Shown here: positions 15,909 to 23,786 of the stretch, in pieces
How positions within the stretch are numbered: position 1 is the first letter of the stretch
How the letters are laid out: each line of letters begins with the position of its first letter
DNA from: Pseudomonas sp. NBRC 111124
GTDB lineage: Bacteria; Pseudomonadota; Gammaproteobacteria; Pseudomonadales; Pseudomonadaceae
DNA: 64,000 bases
Assembly: GCF_001320245.1 (NCBI RefSeq)
Contig: NZ_BCBA01000063.1
Location: 1-64,000, forward strand
Direction: 5' to 3'
Notes under the pieces: model-generated
Database searches by the model: none
The model's input: only the letters and a program-made list of their open reading frames with translations
Told to the model about the DNA's origin: nothing
Position numbers and translations under genes: made by a program

Positions 15909-15937
15909 ATCATATGGCCATCTGCCAAGAACGTCAA
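15909..15937 (-). promoter_or_regulatory. toxIN promoter
   Basis: On the minus strand TTGACG (complement of 15932-15937) and TATGAT (complement of 15909-15914) are 17 bp apart, a strong sigma-70 promoter. Transcription would begin about 5 bp before the first toxI repeat. Confidence 0.85.
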
Positions 15938-15971
15938 GCAGGCTAGACAGGCTCGCGGCTCTTGGTCGGAG

Positions 15972-16280
15972 TCAGAATTCGCTGCCTTCTGACTTGCAGC
16001 TGGTGTGTGCAATCAACCAACCATGTTGAACCTGTGTTTCGGCAGGAGCCGGCACCAAGTCGTAGGTGCACTCATGCCCCCCTGGCGCGGTCGCGACAAC
16101 TGTGGCTGCCAGCGGTGTTTGCCGCAGGACCTGAATGTCCACGGTTTCTTCCGCAACGTCATAAAACTGTGCAGTGAGGTTCGCTGCTATGGGTGCTGGA
16201 CCCTGCTCTTCGGCGGCCACGCTTACTGTTGCTACTAGCAACAGCCCTAACCCCGCACTCACTCTCATTGCTCGCTTCAT
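15972..16280 (-). CDS. Small secreted protein
   Basis: The 102-aa protein has a Sec signal peptide (MKRAMRVSAGLGLLLVATVSVAA, cleavage predicted after AAA/AEE region) and a mature part with two cysteines (HECTYDL, HTSCKSE) that could form a disulfide. GAAGGAGAT precedes the ATG. A parS-like palindrome lies inside the signal-peptide codons (16228-16242). Function is unknown. Confidence 0.75.
   Translation of the reverse strand: MKRAMRVSAGLGLLLVATVSVAAEEQGPAPIAANLTAQFYDVAEETVDIQVLRQTPLAATVVATAPGGHECTYDLVPAPAETQVQHGWLIAHTSCKSEGSEF
16228..16242. promoter_or_regulatory. Isolated parS-like palindrome
   Basis: GTTGCTACTAGCAAC, extended to TGTTGC...GCAACA, is identical to the sites beside parAB at 40584 and 41911. 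It lies in coding sequence, 24 kb from parB. It may be a secondary ParB loading or silencing site. Confidence 0.75.
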
Positions 16281-16338
16281 ACCGATCTCCTTCCGTGAAT
16301 GTTGATGCCAATTGGTTCTAGGGATTTTGCATTTCTGG

Positions 16339-16389
16339 CTGACAAGCCATTAGACAGGGATTATTATAAATACGTACGTACGTACGTGC
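16339..16389 (+). promoter_or_regulatory. Promoter with ACGT operator, upstream of 16431
   Basis: CTGACA (16339-16344) and TATTAT (16362-16367) are 17 bp apart, followed immediately by TACGTACGTACGTACGT (16371-16387), which covers the expected start of transcription. The same ACGT repeat recurs at five other promoters of the window. Confidence 0.8.
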
Positions 16390-16399
16390 AATTTCTAAC

Positions 16400-16424
16400 G
16401 GGGCGGCTACCCCATCTCTAGGAG
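16400..16424 (+). promoter_or_regulatory. Leader hairpin with CGGCTA loop and TCTAGGAG ribosome site
   Basis: GGGG-CGGCTA-CCCC (16400-16413) forms a hairpin whose hexaloop CGGCTA is identical at 37084, 37992, 39798 and 43353. The ribosome site TCTAGGAG (16417-16424) is also shared. Stem sequences differ between copies, which points to RNA structure rather than DNA binding. Confidence 0.75.
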
Positions 16425-16430
16425 CAAGAA

Positions 16431-16688
16431 ATGGAACTCAAAATCTCGTGCAGGAATGTTTCTCAAGGCCTGGCTGAGTTGAAGCCTGGTGAATCCCTGG
16501 TTGTGCCCTGTAATGGCAAAACTATCCAGTCCACTCAGTCAAGCATCGGGTCAATGCTTGCCCGCCGTCAGCTGGACACCGCTATGTTCAGCCAGAACAA
16601 AGCCCTGATAGTGCGGGATGAGCGTTCCCTTCCCATTCCAGTGATCATCGTTACTCGGCGTACGGCAGAAATTGCCGGCGCAGCGTGA
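16431..16688 (+). CDS. Hypothetical protein under ACGT/CGGCTA control
   Basis: The 85-aa protein (MELKISCRNVSQGLAELKPG...) is not recognised. It appears to be a small alpha/beta protein without membrane segments. The start is fixed by TCTAGGAG 6 bp upstream. It is followed after 10 bp by another small gene in the same direction, probably co-transcribed. Confidence 0.75.
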   Translation: MELKISCRNVSQGLAELKPGESLVVPCNGKTIQSTQSSIGSMLARRQLDTAMFSQNKALIVRDERSLPIPVIIVTRRTAEIAGAA

Positions 16689-16698
16689 GGGGACAATC

Positions 16699-16938
16699 AT
16701 GAATACTCATCGCTGCGTTCTTCTGCAGGGCGTTCAGGACATCAAGCAGGCGTACTCCCATCTGCTTCAGGCCCGCACAGATCAGGCTTGCCAATCAAGT
16801 GCGTTGATCATGGTCGACGGGGTGGTCTGTGCAGTCCCGGTCGGACAAGGCCTCATCGACATCGATCGAGCGGAGCCAGTGCAAGCCAGGGGCACGACCG
16901 TCTGCCACAGCTCGGCCTGCCCCTTCATCATCCTTTAA
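16699..16938 (+). CDS. Hypothetical small protein
   Basis: The 79-aa protein begins MNTHRCVLLQGVQDIKQAYS behind a GAGGGG ribosome site. It has three cysteines and no recognisable domain. An in-frame upstream ATG at 16672 overlaps the previous gene and lacks a ribosome site. It ends 5 bp before a terminator hairpin. Confidence 0.65.
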   Translation: MNTHRCVLLQGVQDIKQAYSHLLQARTDQACQSSALIMVDGVVCAVPVGQGLIDIDRAEPVQARGTTVCHSSACPFIIL

Positions 16939-17324
16939 TTGGAAGGCGCCCCAGGAGGCGCCTTATACCTTGCCATCGGGTGCCGATTCAGAACGACCAT
17001 ACCCAATGGGTGGACGTTAAATTCTAGGTAACTCGACTCGTAATCAGCTTTGGTAGCACCGTCGAAAACCGAATCAGCCAACCAAGCCGCCATCGCGGCT
17101 TGAATGGCATGCCGGTTGATCGACTGCTCATCGTTCTCTTCGATAGCTTTCACCATTTCGCCGGCCCAGAATGGGACAGCGCTCTGCGCGAAGGCCTTGC
17201 CCTTTTCTTGAATCATTGCGCGTTTTGACTCTGCGACAGCTACCAACCCGTTCAGGTCGATTTCAGTCTGGAAAAGAGCTGTTTCCTGTTGTTCGGTGTT
17301 GAAAAACTTGAATTGAAGAATCAC
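16935..17324 (-). CDS. Hypothetical protein at the end of the traY-side gene block
   Basis: The 129-aa soluble protein (MILQFKFFNTEQQETALFQTEIDLNG...) is not recognised. The N-terminal beta-rich part is followed by a helical region (INRHAIQAAMAAWLADSVF). It is the last of five minus-strand genes downstream of the operator at 19643. Confidence 0.7.
   Translation of the reverse strand: MILQFKFFNTEQQETALFQTEIDLNGLVAVAESKRAMIQEKGKAFAQSAVPFWAGEMVKAIEENDEQSINRHAIQAAMAAWLADSVFDGATKADYESSYLEFNVHPLGMVVLNRHPMARYKAPPGAPSN
16943..16964. terminator. Bidirectional terminator-like hairpin
   Basis: AAGGCGCC-CCAGGA-GGCGCCTT is a perfect 8-bp stem between the converging genes at 16699 and 17324. It overlaps the last codons of the minus-strand gene. 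Confidence 0.7.
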
Positions 17325-17371
17325 ACGCTTGCTCCAAATGAACGAGAGGGCCGCGGCCCTCTCATGGATGT

Positions 17372-18283
17372 TTATGCCGGCCGCGGCGCCCGGGGTTTCG
17401 GTGCAGGTGGTGCTTCCTTCCAGTGGATACCGTGCTCGGCCTGGCGTTGTCTGATCATCTCAGAGTGCCTCACCACCCCCACCGTCTTGTCGATGCTTTT
17501 GCCTGCTTCTTCGAAGCTATGGAACACCCCATGAGGCTTACGCTCGCCGTCGACTGGCTTACCAGGAATGCCGGTGCTGTACGGTATGTGCGTGGAGGTA
17601 CGCACCTGAAAGACTTCGAATTTATCGCCGGGGCCTTCGGTGTTGTGAAATACGTCAAGGCGTTTCCCGTGAACAAGTCGGCCAGGCTCCCCCCGATCAT
17701 TGAGCTTCGATGGCTCAGATGTGTGATCGAACTCCCGAGACTTGAAGATCGTGGTACCGGCAATGACGCGCTCGCGTAGGCGCTCGTCGCCTTCTGCAGG
17801 TGCTGCAGGCATCTTCTCTACATTGAACACTCGGTTCAGGCTTTGATCACGAAAGGGGGCTTCGGATTCATGGCCCTGGTGCTGAGCCAATTTGGCCACC
17901 AGTTGACGAGCTATGTGCAGGCTTTCGATGTCCTTAGGCTGCGCCTCGATCGCGGCGATGACCTCCTTGTACTCGCTGCCCGTCAGGCGATGCCGTTTCT
18001 GTTCGGCAATGTCCTGCAGGATGCCTTGCCATTCTTGGATCGAGTTCGCACTCATCGAAGTCTCCTTGCCTTGTAAAATCCCGGTCGAGGGCGACGTAGA
18101 GTGCGGCGGCACTCGGCATCCCTTTCGGTTTTGAATTTCTTCATCGCTTGGGCGATTGGCCTGATCGAACGAGAACGACCCGTCGTCGTAGCGCTCGAGG
18201 TAGCCCCACGTGCAGTCTTTGTCACTTTGCCCGGGTTTGGGCGGTTGAGCCCACCACGGCTCGCGAGTCACAAGTTGCTTCAT
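17372..18283 (-). CDS. Hypothetical protein with two plausible starts
   Basis: The 303-aa frame starts at 18283 behind AAGGAGGTGG. A second ATG in frame at 18055 (MSANSIQEWQGILQDIAEQK) also has a good site, AAGGAG, 8 bp upstream, and would give 227 aa. The N-terminal 76 residues are rich in Trp, Pro and charged residues; the rest is soluble with a helical middle part. No known domain. The two strong ribosome sites suggest that both long and short forms are made, or that an old gene fusion occurred. Confidence 0.65.
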   Translation of the reverse strand: MKQLVTREPWWAQPPKPGQSDKDCTWGYLERYDDGSFSFDQANRPSDEEIQNRKGCRVPPHSTSPSTGILQGKETSMSANSIQEWQGILQDIAEQKRHRLTGSEYKEVIAAIEAQPKDIESLHIARQLVAKLAQHQGHESEAPFRDQSLNRVFNVEKMPAAPAEGDERLRERVIAGTTIFKSREFDHTSEPSKLNDRGEPGRLVHGKRLDVFHNTEGPGDKFEVFQVRTSTHIPYSTGIPGKPVDGERKPHGVFHSFEEAGKSIDKTVGVVRHSEMIRQRQAEHGIHWKEAPPAPKPRAPRPA

Positions 18284-18308
18284 AGGCCACCTCCTTCGCT
18301 TTAGATCG

Positions 18309-19091
18309 TCACATGGTGAAGTTCGCCATAACCTGATTGGTTTGTTGGTTGACCAGGTCGATTGAGCCGCGCACGACCTGACCTACTGCGGTGTTGCCAT
18401 CGGCTTCGGGGATGTACAGATACAAAGTGCCTCGCAGGTCAAGGCTGCCTTTGGCCCTGGCTTCCTCGATGACTCGTGCCTGTGCTGCGTCTTTGACTTC
18501 CAAGCTGCATGGGAATGCCGATGGCTTAACTTGCAGGTTCATTCCTTGGGCATTACGAACCGGATTGGCCCAGCAGTACTGCCCATAGCTGTTCAGGGGG
18601 AAAGACTGCGTGCTGAAATCGTATGGACCGACCGAAATGTTCTGCATGCTCAGTACGCTCGATACCCCAAAACCAGAAATCGGCAGCGAGTAGTAGTCAT
18701 TCGCGGCATAGGTTTTCAGCGATGCCTCAAAGGCAGGCCACTGTGCCGCTTCGATGTCCTTGCGCTTGAACGAGTCGTTGGTGGCCAGGTAGTCGGGGGA
18801 CAGGTAGCCCATCTTGTCTTCCGTCGTGGCACCAGGGGCCTTTGCCAGCACCAGGTAGGTCAGTGGCTGGCCATTGTTTTGAGCCAAGTCCTGGTATTGG
18901 TTGAGCGGGACAGAAGTGTCGATCACCTTTGCTGGTTTTGCCGGTTCCACAGACTGGGTCTGCTCACTCTGGCCTTGCTTAGGCGTAGGTACAGGAGCAG
19001 ATGCAGGTGCAGGTGCGGACGGTTCCTTGTCATTGCATCCAGTCAGGAGGCCCATGACAACGCATGCGGCGGCAGTCATTTTCAGGTTCAT
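18309..19091 (-). CDS. Predicted outer-membrane lipoprotein
   Basis: The 260-aa protein has a lipoprotein signal peptide with lipobox LLTGC (Cys19), followed by an Ala/Pro/Gln-rich linker (residues 24-55) and a globular domain with cysteines in YGQYCWAN and FPCSLEV. The residue after Cys is Asn, not Asp, favouring the outer membrane. It follows the traY-end gene at 19626 and may be a surface or entry-exclusion factor; this is only inferred from position. Confidence 0.75.
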   Translation of the reverse strand: MNLKMTAAACVVMGLLTGCNDKEPSAPAPASAPVPTPKQGQSEQTQSVEPAKPAKVIDTSVPLNQYQDLAQNNGQPLTYLVLAKAPGATTEDKMGYLSPDYLATNDSFKRKDIEAAQWPAFEASLKTYAANDYYSLPISGFGVSSVLSMQNISVGPYDFSTQSFPLNSYGQYCWANPVRNAQGMNLQVKPSAFPCSLEVKDAAQARVIEEARAKGSLDLRGTLYLYIPEADGNTAVGQVVRGSIDLVNQQTNQVMANFTM

Positions 19092-19119
19092 AAAACATCA
19101 ATTCCTTTGAATTTCGTGG

Positions 19120-19626
19120 TCAGCCGAACAGAGAGTGCATATCCGACTTCCAGGCACCAAACTGGTTCGCCTTGATGCGTACCCCGATCTCATGCAAGTT
19201 CGGCACGCGGGTCACCAATTTGAACAGCAGGTGTGGGCTCTTATCGGGTACCAGCTCCCAGCTGGACACCTGATCGAAATCAATCACCGTTGCGCTGTTC
19301 AGATTGACGTCGACGTACAAGGCCTTCTTCGCGGCGGCATCGAAGCCGACATAGCGGTTGAACATTACCGAGACAGCTTCGTGGCTGGGGTTGAAGCCCG
19401 TCAGCTTGACCTTCTCGACCATGCGATCGAGGCGCGATTTGAAGTAGCGTGGAGCTACCGCGAACAGCAGGTAGCCGATCCCGAAATAAACCAGCGCGAT
19501 GGCCATGATCCCCAGCGATACCTCGGTGTCCCTGGAGAACTGGACACAGGCAACCAGGAATACGGCTATCACTGGCAACAGACCGAGCCAGTAAAAAGGA
19601 CGAAGGACCCACCAGATAATATTCAT
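19120..19626 (-). CDS. Inner-membrane protein with two N-terminal helices
   Basis: The 168-aa protein has two transmembrane helices near residues 5-28 and 38-60, then a cytoplasmic domain of about 110 residues. ATG 19626 is preceded by GAGGGG; an upstream in-frame start at 19659 lies inside the operator and is rejected. The position after traY is where entry-exclusion genes (excA) lie in IncI plasmids, but the sequence does not show exclusion motifs I know. Confidence 0.72.
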   Translation of the reverse strand: MNIIWWVLRPFYWLGLLPVIAVFLVACVQFSRDTEVSLGIMAIALVYFGIGYLLFAVAPRYFKSRLDRMVEKVKLTGFNPSHEAVSVMFNRYVGFDAAAKKALYVDVNLNSATVIDFDQVSSWELVPDKSPHLLFKLVTRVPNLHEIGVRIKANQFGAWKSDMHSLFG

Positions 19627-19642
19627 ATCGATCCCCTCAAAA

Positions 19643-19668
19643 GTCCGTATGAGATACACAATACGGAA
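19643..19668 (-). promoter_or_regulatory. TTCCGTAT-N10-ATACGGAA operator, site A
   Basis: TCCGTAT (19644-19650) and ATACGGA (19661-19667) are 10 bp apart, the same geometry as five other copies. It lies directly upstream of the 19626 gene and would give the four distal genes their own regulated promoter. Confidence 0.85.
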
Positions 19669-19723
19669 TTAGGTTAGGTTCATTCTACCATGACCCATTG
19701 ACAGGTCAATGCTCAATTGATAA

Positions 19724-19739
19724 GGGGCCCGAAGGCCCC
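19724..19739 (-). terminator. Hairpin after traY
   Basis: GGGGCC-CGAA-GGCCCC lies 9 bp past the traY stop. The stem is strong with a stable tetraloop but the T run is poor, so termination may be partial. Confidence 0.55.
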
Positions 19740-19747
19740 CGATTTGA

Positions 19748-21925
19748 TCATCCCTTGATCCCATCGCCTCCCTTGTTGACCTTGTTATCGCCCCCTGCTC
19801 CGCCCTTGGGCATCAAGTGCTCGAGGCGGCTGCCGAAGATGTTCATTGCGTTGCGCATTCTTTCGTTGTCCTCACGGCCAACCGATGCTGCAGCGTGACC
19901 ACCGACCCAGTTAATGACCTGGTCGGGAACGATCAAGATCAGGTTGAAGCAGCTGTGAACCAAGGTCAAACACATGCCGCAGTAGATAGCCAAGAAGAAG
20001 ATGATCGAGAACAACCCAGTCACGGAATCGAACTGTGCGTTGGCCAGAGCGATCCCAAAGCCTTGATTGAGCAATGTCCCCCCTGCGATGAGCGCAGCCC
20101 CGCCTAGGAAGAACCCGACAACCATCAGCGCAGGACGGATCATCACGTTCAGCAGGAAAATATAGCCATGAGAGGTTTTGTGGCCCATGCCCTCCCCTTC
20201 GCTGCCCAAATGCGTGAAGGCCCACAGCGGTGCTGCAATGATCGCCTCGCCAACCACCACTAACCAGTTGACAGCTGCGCCGAACCAGATGATGAACGGG
20301 ACCATGGGGAGATAGGTGGAGAGCGTACCGCCCAGGATAAACATCGCCAGAACGAGGCCGATGATGAAAGGCGATACCCCTTCAAGCACACCGCTCAAAG
20401 CATCTCCCACCGATGTAACCGCGTTTGCCACCTTGGCGAATACGCCGGCGACGCTCCACCCATCTTTCACCTTCTCGATGGCCTTGGCAGTCACGTAAGC
20501 GCCCATGGCGGTCTCGGCCGCAACCATTGTGTAGTCGCCCAGGTTCTTCATTTTGATCAGCGGATTGAGCTGGCCCAGGCCTTCGCCGCCAGCATTGACA
20601 TCGATCAGGTAGTTCACGATCCGCTGACCAGGCGCAGCAAACATACTGCCGATAATGTTGCCGGCATCCGCACCCACAACCCCTTTGGAGTAGTCGCCAC
20701 TGGTACTGGTGCCAGCGGTAGGCGTGTAGGACGTTGTCTCCTGCTGGGCCTTGTAGGCCGCGTAGGCTTCGTCGTACACGGATACGACTGAAGGGTCGCC
20801 ACTGGTCGACATGCCGAACACGGTTGCTTTGGCTGCCATGGCGTCAGAAAGCTTGGTGTTGGCTTGAGCGAATGTCTGGTACCACGCACCGAGTACCCAC
20901 CACCCTGATTTGCTGATGTTCGAGCTGAGCTCTTGAGCAAGCCGCTTGATATCGCCCTGTTTGGTTCCGGCCACCTTGTTGACCGAGTTTTCGTAGGTTT
21001 GTGCAGCGATCTGAATGGCGTATTCGCTATCGGGCAACGCGGTTTTCGAACCATTTGCACGCTGCACGGAGGCATTAACAAATGACTGAGCGGACTGGCT
21101 CAAGGAGGCCTGCATCGCCTTCAGGGCATCCAGGTGCGCCTTCCTGATGTCGGCGACATCGATGGTGCCACTGATGACGTTGGTGGAGGCTGGTTGTGCT
21201 GTGAGATCGCCGCTGATGTCCGCTCCCCCGCAGACAAAGCTGTTGTTCTTGAGGATGAAACCTTTGTTCGTCGCGGTCTGCTGGATGTAGCCACCTGGGA
21301 TGACAAGTCCACCGCTTGCTTGGGCTTGAGCGATGCCGGCGTTGATGCCGTGCAAGCAGAGATTCGCCTCATAAACGCTGTGCGCCAGAGCGGCCGTAGA
21401 CGGCATGACTGGCTGTACGACCATCGATTGGCCATCTTCAAAACTGGAGATCGCAGCATCGACGCCCAGGTTGGCCACACCAACACCCATTACTGATGCC
21501 GACCACAGCATCAACAGCTGCGAAAGCGACCACCCGTTGGCAGTTGGAACCAACGAGACGACACCCCACACAAGTCGCACCGGCCCCCACGAAGAGGATT
21601 GCTGACGGTCGAAGATAGAGCCATCGTGGGCAGTGCGCGTCAGCTTCCGGAACACGATATAGCAAGCCCACATCGCACCAACGACAAGTAAAGCGCTGTT
21701 GAATACCTGGAAGATGTTCGCGAGGATCGTGTCGCCACTTCCGCCGGCCGCGGCTAATGGGTTGTTCACGACCTGGCCATAGATGGATACAAGTGCCTCA
21801 CGCGATTTATCGCCACTGCGTTTGGCCGCTTCCGAAATCTCGCCCAGTGTGGTGCTGTCTGCCCAAGCGAGGGTGCTGCAGAGCATGGTAGTAAGCGCTG
21901 CAAGCGCTTTGTGTTGAGTCCTCAT
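19748..21925 (-). CDS. traY: TraY/DotA family inner-membrane T4SS protein
   Basis: The 725-aa protein has a signal peptide (cleavage near ALAWA-DST), an early hydrophobic region with FRKLTRTAHDGSIF and SSSWGPVRLVWGVVSLVPT, a large hydrophilic periplasmic domain (about residues 160-420), and a C-terminal cluster of about six helices. This is the DotA/TraY architecture. DotA-type proteins are polytopic channel-associated components required for DNA or effector transfer. The start overlaps traX by 4 bp; it is the last gene of the traM-Y block. Confidence 0.9.
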   Translation of the reverse strand: MRTQHKALAALTTMLCSTLAWADSTTLGEISEAAKRSGDKSREALVSIYGQVVNNPLAAAGGSGDTILANIFQVFNSALLVVGAMWACYIVFRKLTRTAHDGSIFDRQQSSSWGPVRLVWGVVSLVPTANGWSLSQLLMLWSASVMGVGVANLGVDAAISSFEDGQSMVVQPVMPSTAALAHSVYEANLCLHGINAGIAQAQASGGLVIPGGYIQQTATNKGFILKNNSFVCGGADISGDLTAQPASTNVISGTIDVADIRKAHLDALKAMQASLSQSAQSFVNASVQRANGSKTALPDSEYAIQIAAQTYENSVNKVAGTKQGDIKRLAQELSSNISKSGWWVLGAWYQTFAQANTKLSDAMAAKATVFGMSTSGDPSVVSVYDEAYAAYKAQQETTSYTPTAGTSTSGDYSKGVVGADAGNIIGSMFAAPGQRIVNYLIDVNAGGEGLGQLNPLIKMKNLGDYTMVAAETAMGAYVTAKAIEKVKDGWSVAGVFAKVANAVTSVGDALSGVLEGVSPFIIGLVLAMFILGGTLSTYLPMVPFIIWFGAAVNWLVVVGEAIIAAPLWAFTHLGSEGEGMGHKTSHGYIFLLNVMIRPALMVVGFFLGGAALIAGGTLLNQGFGIALANAQFDSVTGLFSIIFFLAIYCGMCLTLVHSCFNLILIVPDQVINWVGGHAAASVGREDNERMRNAMNIFGSRLEHLMPKGGAGGDNKVNKGGDGIKG

Positions 21926-22542
21926 GGCCGGCCTCCTTTCCCGTGACCGTATTCCGGATCAAGTAGCTGCCTGAACCAATTCCGGTTTTCCCGGAAAAAG
22001 TCCTTCAAGCCACCCTTCTCAGCTTTTGAAAGGCGCTCCGTTTTGAGCTGCCAGAGGCGAAGCTGCGCACTCAGCGCCATCGCAAAGAGCAGCGGCATTG
22101 CCGTTGCGATCGAGAGCAAGCCTTGGATTACACCCTTCGACGAGTCGAAATGAACCCCTAGCAGGATGCCGAGAGCCGCGAAGAGTCCAAGGACTAGAGC
22201 AGCCAATTGGCAGGCGCGCTTGCGTGATAGGAAGTAGCGATAGAGCTCGGGAATGGACATCGATCCAGGCTTGCGGCTGTTAATCGCCTCGCTGAACGAC
22301 TGCTGTTCATCATCGGCCTTCTCGCGGCGGTCGCGAAGCGTTTCTTTGGCTTCAGCCGAAAGCTGCCGAATGATCCCTAAATGCTCCTTGGACCTGGCTA
22401 CTTCGTTCTTTGCCAGCCGATACGTTTGACGCATGGCCCAGAACGGAAGCACCACGTGCAGGCCGATGGATAGCCCTCGACGTACCTTGGAGGGTTGCGG
22501 TTGGTCATCAGTCTTGGAAGGTTTCTGTTGCTCGTCACTCAT
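21922..22542 (-). CDS. traX: TraX-like conjugal transfer protein
   Basis: The 206-aa protein has a hydrophilic charged N-terminal half and two transmembrane helices near residues 112-132 and 140-160, flanked by basic segments. Size, topology and position between traW and traY fit TraX of IncI-type systems. It overlaps both neighbours (1 and 4 bp), so the three are translated together. Sequence identity with known TraX cannot be judged by eye. Confidence 0.75.
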   Translation of the reverse strand: MSDEQQKPSKTDDQPQPSKVRRGLSIGLHVVLPFWAMRQTYRLAKNEVARSKEHLGIIRQLSAEAKETLRDRREKADDEQQSFSEAINSRKPGSMSIPELYRYFLSRKRACQLAALVLGLFAALGILLGVHFDSSKGVIQGLLSIATAMPLLFAMALSAQLRLWQLKTERLSKAEKGGLKDFFRENRNWFRQLLDPEYGHGKGGRP

Positions 22543-23786
22543 CAGTTGGTACCCCCCATGCGTCCATTTACAGCACGGTATTTTTCGCCCAGTACAGGCT
22601 CGAATTCCTGCCGTGCGGAGCTGGCCAGGTTCAGGCCGTTGATGATGTTCCCGCGCGTCACATCATTGCGCAGCTCGAGGAGCAACCAGTTGGTCTGCGC
22701 TTGGACACGGATCTGCTCCCGCACCAGGTTATCGCCAGTCATGTTCTGCAGGTCGGCCTGGTACTCAGTGTTTGCGTAACGGCGCCCGACTTCGAAGTAC
22801 TCAAATTCGCGAGCCGACATTGTCCCTGTGCGTTTAGCTTCTGCAGAAGCGATCTTCTGGTAATAGGATTCAGCTGATTTTGAGGAGCGCGCTTCTTTCA
22901 GCAGATCCTTCGTTGAGTCCAGAGGCTGGCTTGCGGCGATCATCTGGTCTTGAGGATCGGTCGCAGCAGAGATGATTGAGTTGTACTGGTTCATCAAGCC
23001 GATGTACTGGACGCCTGCGTCAGACTCGGCTTGCCCCTTCTTGAGCTGAGGAGCCACTGAACGTCTTGCGGAGTTTTGCGTATACATCCTGGCTGCGTCG
23101 GTTTGTGCCTGTGTAAATGTGAGGTCCTGGTCCTTTCCATCCTTGCCGGCACCGATCGTCAGCGAATCCAGACGCTTGTCGGCCCCGGGCATCGTTGTCG
23201 AAACGGCTGGGCAGGCAGTGGCGCCACCATATGCAGCGTAATCGTCAGTATCGCAGTAGTCCGCATGGATGCTCGCTGAGCGCATCGCATCGATCGAAGG
23301 GGGCTGTGCGGGGGCAGTCAGAGCCTGGTTGATTTTAGTGCTGGCAGCTTTGCCCCCTCCCCCTGTGCGGATGGAAGCTTTTACTGCAGCAACCCCCGCT
23401 CTAACCTCGTTGAAGCCGCCTGAGCCGGATTCGCTGCAGATAGAGTTAGGCACGTAGTAATTTTGGCGGGCATTTTCATACCGACGGCTGCGCTCCTGGT
23501 TGGCATCGAACTCCCGTTGCACCCGAGCTGCAGTCTCAATGGTGTTAGCTACTTTGCTTGCCCCTTGCGTGGTCGCGGTCCCCACTTGGTAAAGCAGCTG
23601 ACTAACCGATAGGTTCATCGCGCTCACAGACGCTGTAGTAGCGGCGATTGCCCCAGTCAAAGTAACTGTTGAGGTACCGATCGCCCCAACGACACAGCCG
23701 TCGCAGAGCGCGTACGCAGGGGTAGAGCCAGCGGACCCGACCAGTAATGCTATGGCCAGAGGAGTAATGCGGAAAATGTTCTTCAT
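22542..23786 (-). CDS. traW: TraW/IcmX-like secreted T4SS protein
   Basis: The 414-aa protein has a Sec signal peptide (cleavage after PAYA, before LCDGC) and a CDGC motif at the mature N-terminus; the remainder is Ala/Ser-rich and helical with several cysteines. It corresponds in order and topology to TraW of R64 and IcmX of Legionella, periplasmic proteins needed for transfer. Unlike lipoprotein members, no lipobox is seen. It overlaps traU by 4 bp. Confidence 0.78.
   Translation of the reverse strand: MKNIFRITPLAIALLVGSAGSTPAYALCDGCVVGAIGTSTVTLTGAIAATTASVSAMNLSVSQLLYQVGTATTQGASKVANTIETAARVQREFDANQERSRRYENARQNYYVPNSICSESGSGGFNEVRAGVAAVKASIRTGGGGKAASTKINQALTAPAQPPSIDAMRSASIHADYCDTDDYAAYGGATACPAVSTTMPGADKRLDSLTIGAGKDGKDQDLTFTQAQTDAARMYTQNSARRSVAPQLKKGQAESDAGVQYIGLMNQYNSIISAATDPQDQMIAASQPLDSTKDLLKEARSSKSAESYYQKIASAEAKRTGTMSAREFEYFEVGRRYANTEYQADLQNMTGDNLVREQIRVQAQTNWLLLELRNDVTRGNIINGLNLASSARQEFEPVLGEKYRAVNGRMGGTN

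Noticed and set aside
16371..16389. ACGT run as a chance microsatellite
   Set aside because: Six separate copies all coincide with promoters and vary in length and flanks, so a regulatory role fits better than slippage.
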